63,074 bases of DNA from Pseudobutyrivibrio sp. (GTDB taxonomy: Bacteria; Bacillota; Clostridia; Lachnospirales; Lachnospiraceae). The stretch is from the NCBI RefSeq assembly GCF_017471675.1, contig NZ_JAFUSK010000026.1:1-63074 (forward strand), in the 5' to 3' direction. The notes below the pieces were generated by a model, which saw nothing but the letters and a program-made list of their open reading frames with translations, did not search any database and had not been told where the DNA came from. How positions within the stretch are numbered: the first letter of the stretch is position 1; every line of letters starts with the position of its first letter. This document shows positions 59,329-63,074 of this stretch, one piece after another. The position numbers and the translations under genes are program-made.

Positions 59329-60762
59329 TTAATCAACCTTATATGCATAACCTTTTTCTTCAGCATTAGCATAATTGATATAACCTTTTTGTCTATATGG
59401 GTGAGCCATCCAAAGCCTATCAGCTGTTTCTTTCCAGTTTTCGGCATACTGGGCACACTTGCCACATAAATGCTCAACAGGCTCCTCTTCTTGTACATCT
59501 GTAGAATGTGCCCCTGAACGCTTAACCATCTCCTGAAGTAATTCTGGGTTTTCCAACATTGGACAAGGGCGAAGCATATTATCGTTAAAAGGCTGTCCTT
59601 TTCTATATTCCATGAATAATGGCTGCTTAAGAGCCTCTAGTAATGTATTCTCACGAATATTAGCACCGGAATAATGTATAAATACACATGGCTCTACGTC
59701 ACCCTTAGGATTAATATGACAGTAGTTTCTTCCTCCTGCAATGCATCCACCTACAAATTCACCATCATTCTGGAAATCCATTACGTAAATTTCTTTACCA
59801 CCTTTATTACCACGGACTTCACGTAACCTATGATAAATATACTCTCTCTGCTCTGGTGAAGGCATCAACTCTGGTGTAGCATTCATTCCTACAGGCATCA
59901 AATGGAAATACCATGCAAATCTTGAACCATGCTCGATTAACAGGTCAAAGAATTCATCTGATGTGACTGAATCCATATTCTTAGATGTATAACATACTGA
60001 ATTACCAAATATAAGGCCATTTTCATGTAATAAATCCATTGCATGAAGTACCTTTGCGTATACACCATCACCTCGTCTGAAATCGTTAGCATCCTCAAAA
60101 CCTTCTAGTGAAATTGAAAGTGATAAGTTACCAACCCTCTTCATTTCATCACAAAATGCCTGATCAACAAGTGTTCCGTTGGTGTAGCTATGGAAAGCAC
60201 ATTCATTATGCTTTTCACAAAGCTTTATCAAATCATCTTTTCTTACTAATGGCTCACCGCCGGTAAACATATAAAAGAATATACCAAGCTCTTTTCCTTG
60301 AGTAACAATACTGTCTAATTCATCAAATGTAAGGTTGAGCTTATGTCCATATTCTGCAGCCCAGCAGCCCTTACAACGCAAGTTACAAGCACTTGTTGGG
60401 TCCATAAGAATAAGCCATGGAATATTACATCCATATTTTTCTCTATTCTCTCTAATCATCTTTGTGCCCTTAAAAGCAGCCTGATAACCAAGGTTTAAAG
60501 CTGTCATTTTTGCTACATGAGGGTCAGTTTCAGTGAGCAGACGTGTAACATAATTCATCCATTTGGAATTCTCCTGGTTAATTAAATCCCTTGCTCCAGC
60601 AAATGCTCCTGAACGAAATCCTTTAGAATCTCCTCCCATCATCTTCTCTGTTAAATCAACTATTTTTAATAAATTCTTTTTAGGATCCTTTTTAATATTC
60701 TTTAGAACACCATCAATTGCAGCACCAAAGGCAGCACGTTCAACACTATCTTTTACACTCAT
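59329..60762 (-). CDS. Radical SAM protein with SPASM-like C-terminal cysteines
   Basis: A 477-residue radical SAM enzyme. An N-terminal helical region of ~115 residues precedes the CNLRCKGC cluster motif (CxxxCxxC form). The partial TIM barrel follows: FTGGEPLVRKDD binds SAM, then SLSISLEGFED. Extra cysteines near the C-terminus (GGCIAGGRNYC, VEPCVF, HLCGKCAQY) suggest auxiliary iron-sulfur clusters. The general type includes peptide- and heme-modifying enzymes; the substrate is unknown, and no precursor peptide gene is visible nearby. GGGAGG precedes the ATG. It is divergent from the phospholipase-like gene. Confidence 0.9.
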   Translation of the reverse strand: MSVKDSVERAAFGAAIDGVLKNIKKDPKKNLLKIVDLTEKMMGGDSKGFRSGAFAGARDLINQENSKWMNYVTRLLTETDPHVAKMTALNLGYQAAFKGTKMIRENREKYGCNIPWLILMDPTSACNLRCKGCWAAEYGHKLNLTFDELDSIVTQGKELGIFFYMFTGGEPLVRKDDLIKLCEKHNECAFHSYTNGTLVDQAFCDEMKRVGNLSLSISLEGFEDANDFRRGDGVYAKVLHAMDLLHENGLIFGNSVCYTSKNMDSVTSDEFFDLLIEHGSRFAWYFHLMPVGMNATPELMPSPEQREYIYHRLREVRGNKGGKEIYVMDFQNDGEFVGGCIAGGRNYCHINPKGDVEPCVFIHYSGANIRENTLLEALKQPLFMEYRKGQPFNDNMLRPCPMLENPELLQEMVKRSGAHSTDVQEEEPVEHLCGKCAQYAENWKETADRLWMAHPYRQKGYINYANAEEKGYAYKVD

Positions 60763-60924
60763 TTTGTGTCCTCCCTTTACAATCTAATGTAGTTTTCTTT
60801 CTAATCTTAGTATAAATTCTTCCTCAAATTCTGCTATATACAATAATTTTTACTTGTTCCATGAATTTATACACTTTGTTTTTTTTGTATTCACATTCCC
60901 TTCGCAATTAAGACATTGTTAGTA

Positions 60925-60933
60925 TGATATAAT
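60925..60933 (+). promoter_or_regulatory. Extended -10 promoter for phospholipase-like gene
   Basis: TGATATAAT at 60925-60933, with -10 TATAAT at 60928-60933 and the TGn extension immediately upstream. There is no good -35, which is typical of extended -10 promoters. The ATG lies 54 bp downstream. Confidence 0.55.
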
Positions 60934-60986
60934 TGTGTAAATTTAAAGTTAACATTATATCTGAAGATTAGAAATAAGGAGTCATC

Positions 60987-61985
60987 ATGCCAGGATTTAT
61001 AACTCATTTAGAATTTGGTGAACAATCTATTTCATTTATTGAATCTAGTGATACAAGGTCATTGATTGGAAGGCATCAAACTGCATTTTCTCTAGGTTTA
61101 CAAGGACCTGATATATTTTTCTATCATCTCCCTGCATATTTGTTTTATAAAAAGAATATTGGAAATATAATGCATCAAGAACGTGTTATGTTATTCTTTG
61201 ATTACCTATTTGATGCTAGAAATACCTTTGAAGATGCTCATTCTAGAAGGATTTGTGATGCCTATATACTTGGATTTATAGGACATTATTCCTTAGATAT
61301 TGTTTGCCATCCTTACATTTATTTTAAAAGCAATCATTTTGAAAATCTAAAAAAAGGGAAAAAATACGACTTTGGTAAACATGTATCTTTGGAAACTGAC
61401 ATTGATCACTTGGTTTTAAATCATTATAAGCATCTTTTACCAAGTGAATTTGATTATGCTGGAGCTGTTTCACCTTCTGCTAATGAGAAACGTGTTATAG
61501 CTGAAATGCTACATATTGCCATTAATAAGGCATACCCAGAGCATAAGATACGTCTTCATACTGTAAAACAGGCTATTAAATCATTTATCAAACTCAATCG
61601 TATGATGAATGACCCTAAAGGCATTAAGAAGCACCGTGTTAGAAGCATAGAGCAAGTTCTCTATAAATGTGCTTTCATATCTTCAATGATACCAAGTGAT
61701 AATATTATTAAATACACTGACCCTTGTAATGAAAAGCATGCTAAATGGTATAATCCTTGGAACCCTGATGTTGAATGTAGTGATAGTATTTATGACTTAA
61801 TGAATAAAGCCATGCCTTCGTATATAGAAAGAATGGAACTCTACATGAAGTCCTGCGGTAATACTTCATTTATAGATTCAGAAAAAGATATAGTGGAGGA
61901 AACCAATCAGTTTCTCCACTATCGAAATCTTCTTCTTGTAAGCTTAAGCGATACAAGCTATGTAACTGGATTACCAATAGAATAA
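60987..61985 (+). CDS. Zinc-dependent phospholipase C-like protein
   Basis: A 332-residue all-helical protein. The N-terminus MPGFITHLEFGEQ supplies a His near residue 7. Then GLQGPDIFFYHLP (Asp) and FIGHYSLDIVCHPYIYF with paired His, followed by HVSLETDIDH, give the zinc-ligand pattern of the zinc-dependent phospholipase C/S1-P1 nuclease fold. There is no signal peptide, unlike secreted toxins, so it may be an intracellular lipase or nuclease-like protein. AAGGAG precedes the ATG. It converges with the dehydrogenase gene, 1 bp apart. Confidence 0.85.
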   Translation: MPGFITHLEFGEQSISFIESSDTRSLIGRHQTAFSLGLQGPDIFFYHLPAYLFYKKNIGNIMHQERVMLFFDYLFDARNTFEDAHSRRICDAYILGFIGHYSLDIVCHPYIYFKSNHFENLKKGKKYDFGKHVSLETDIDHLVLNHYKHLLPSEFDYAGAVSPSANEKRVIAEMLHIAINKAYPEHKIRLHTVKQAIKSFIKLNRMMNDPKGIKKHRVRSIEQVLYKCAFISSMIPSDNIIKYTDPCNEKHAKWYNPWNPDVECSDSIYDLMNKAMPSYIERMELYMKSCGNTSFIDSEKDIVEETNQFLHYRNLLLVSLSDTSYVTGLPIE

Positions 61986-61986
61986 T

Positions 61987-62922
61987 CTATTTGAAAAGAT
62001 ATTCTTTAATTTGACCATGAATTATATCCATGAGCCTTACTCTTGCTTCAACTGCTGCCCATGCTATATGAGGAGTTATTATAAGCTTATTGCTATCTTT
62101 AATAGTTTTTAATGGGTTTTGGTCAGACATAGGCTCCACATCAAGTACATCTAATCCAGCAGCCGCTATCTTATTGGTATTTAATGCGTCAGCTAAATCT
62201 TTTTCAACAATAATTGGTCCTCTTCCAACGTTGATTAAGATGGCTGACTCTTTCATCTTATCAAATGCTTTTGCATCCATCAGGTGCAAGGTATTGTCAT
62301 CCAAAGGAGCGTGGATAGATACGATATCTGATGTTGATAACAATGTATCAAAATCAACTTCTTTGTAGATATCTGAATGATTCCTGCCACTGGTAGAGTA
62401 ATATATTACATTTGCTCCTAAGCATGTAGCTATTTCTGCAACTCTCTTTCCTATTGCTCCTAGACCTATTATTCCCCAGGTTTTACCAGCAATTTCATTA
62501 AAGTGCATTTCAAAATGAGTAAACATTTTATCATTTACATATTTTTCGCTTTTAACATAATTATCGTAATAACTAAGATGCTCTAGTAAATATAAAGTAA
62601 GAGATAATGTATGCTGTGCTACTGCCTCTGTTGAATATCCTGCAACATTTCTCCATTCTATCCCTCTTTTAGCCAAATATTCCTTATCAAGATTATTTGT
62701 TCCTGTTGCGGTAACACATACAAGCTTTAGATTTTTTGCTTTTCCTATGGTTTGTTCATTAATAGGCACCTTATTCAATACAATGATATCAGCATCAACT
62801 GTTCTTTCAGCTGCCTCAGCTACTGTAGAATAATCATATATTACCAGTTCACCAAATTCCTTAAATGGTGTTAAATCTATATCATCACCTATAGATTTTC
62901 TGTCAAGAAATACTATTTTCAT
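61987..62922 (-). CDS. D-isomer specific 2-hydroxyacid dehydrogenase
   Basis: A 311-residue NAD-dependent oxidoreductase. The Rossmann motif is WGIIGLGAIGKRVAE. The catalytic Arg lies in INVGRGPIIVE, followed by the Glu in GLDVLDVEPM and the catalytic His in ITPHIAWAA. It resembles the glycerate/hydroxypyruvate reductase branch, but substrate cannot be fixed. GGAG precedes the ATG. Single gene, converging with the phospholipase-like gene. Confidence 0.93.
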   Translation of the reverse strand: MKIVFLDRKSIGDDIDLTPFKEFGELVIYDYSTVAEAAERTVDADIIVLNKVPINEQTIGKAKNLKLVCVTATGTNNLDKEYLAKRGIEWRNVAGYSTEAVAQHTLSLTLYLLEHLSYYDNYVKSEKYVNDKMFTHFEMHFNEIAGKTWGIIGLGAIGKRVAEIATCLGANVIYYSTSGRNHSDIYKEVDFDTLLSTSDIVSIHAPLDDNTLHLMDAKAFDKMKESAILINVGRGPIIVEKDLADALNTNKIAAAGLDVLDVEPMSDQNPLKTIKDSNKLIITPHIAWAAVEARVRLMDIIHGQIKEYLFK

Positions 62923-62997
62923 ATTGTTTGCTCCTTCTATAATCTGTAGATATTATGCCATAAGAATATATATTTAAAAAGGACGAATAATAAAAAA

Positions 62998-63024
62998 ACC
63001 TCTCAGTATTATCTACTGAAAGGT
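62998..63024 (-). terminator. Terminator after tRNA-Phe
   Basis: Arms ACCTCTCAGTA (62998-63008) and TACTGAAAGGT (63014-63024), with one mismatch. On the minus strand T7 follows. It ends the tRNA transcript entering from the right edge. Confidence 0.85.
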
Positions 63025-63034
63025 AAAAAACAAG

Positions 63035-63074
63035 TGCCCAGAGTCGGAATCGAACCAACGACACGAGGATTTTC
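63035..63074 (-). tRNA. tRNA-Phe(GAA), 3' part, cut by window end
   Basis: On the minus strand the window opens with GAA AA, the anticodon and its 3' loop, then the anticodon stem, variable loop and the T arm GTTGGTTCGATTCCGAC, and the acceptor strand TCTGGGC with discriminator A at 63035. The order matches tRNA-Phe. CCA is not encoded (ACTT follows). The 5' half lies outside. Confidence 0.88.

Overview
The window is AT-rich DNA from a low-GC, Gram-positive-type anaerobe. I place it in the Lachnospiraceae (Butyrivibrio/Pseudobutyrivibrio/Roseburia-like), from the gene set and protein style: paired GlgC/GlgD, SpoVG, tandem-domain DnaD plus DnaI-type loader, split transketolase, class B sortase, BTAD regulator with DUF4860-type pilus genes, and giant repeat adhesins. 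The genus is inference; there is no rRNA to confirm it. Coding density is high and most ribosome binding sites are strong (GGAGG-like), which let me move several starts inward.

Layout. 0.1-4.0 kb (minus): an accessory cassette with a two-TM YcxB-like protein, a tail-anchored lysozyme-like protein with peptidoglycan-binding repeats, a 40-aa amphipathic mini-protein and a 55-aa Com-like zinc ribbon. It is driven by a near-consensus promoter embedded in a large inverted-repeat operator. Between that promoter and mfd lies an exact 52-bp-period array of seven dyads. 4.0-15.6 kb (minus): a long co-directional run from a BTAD/degenerate-GGDEF regulator through a minimal type IV pilus-like set (PilC-like, DUF4860-like, pilin-like proteins, PilT) to a SulP transporter and mfd. 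15.7-19.0 kb (minus): glgC-glgD-spoVG-pth. 19.3-24.2 kb (plus): murC, then dnaD-helicase loader-PRPP synthetase behind two tandem pairs of perfect DnaA boxes.

24.2-45.3 kb: cell-surface region with an LTA-synthase-like enzyme, a membrane-anchored propeller-like protein with a degenerate C39-like end, a YhhN-family membrane protein, a sortase B with its likely substrate, an ATPase/PD-(D/E)XK-like protein, and a 3560-residue secreted repeat protein. 45.4-46.2 kb: Fic toxin and VbhA-type antitoxin. 46.3-51.3 kb: MarR-regulated heterodimeric ABC exporter with one degenerate ATP site, and a divergent TetR regulator. 51.3-63 kb: ROK glucokinase, PBP1A-type synthase, aldose epimerase, a 167-bp palindromic intergenic element, split transketolase, a second ATPase of the same family, a radical SAM/SPASM-like enzyme, a zinc phospholipase C-like protein, a D-2-hydroxyacid dehydrogenase, and the 3' part of tRNA-Phe at the right edge.

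Best candidates for something undescribed are the 52-bp dyad array with the neighbouring operator-controlled lysin cassette, and the pilus-like operon that has PilT but no PilB and no canonical prepilin cleavage sites. No transposase, integrase, CRISPR array or rRNA was seen.
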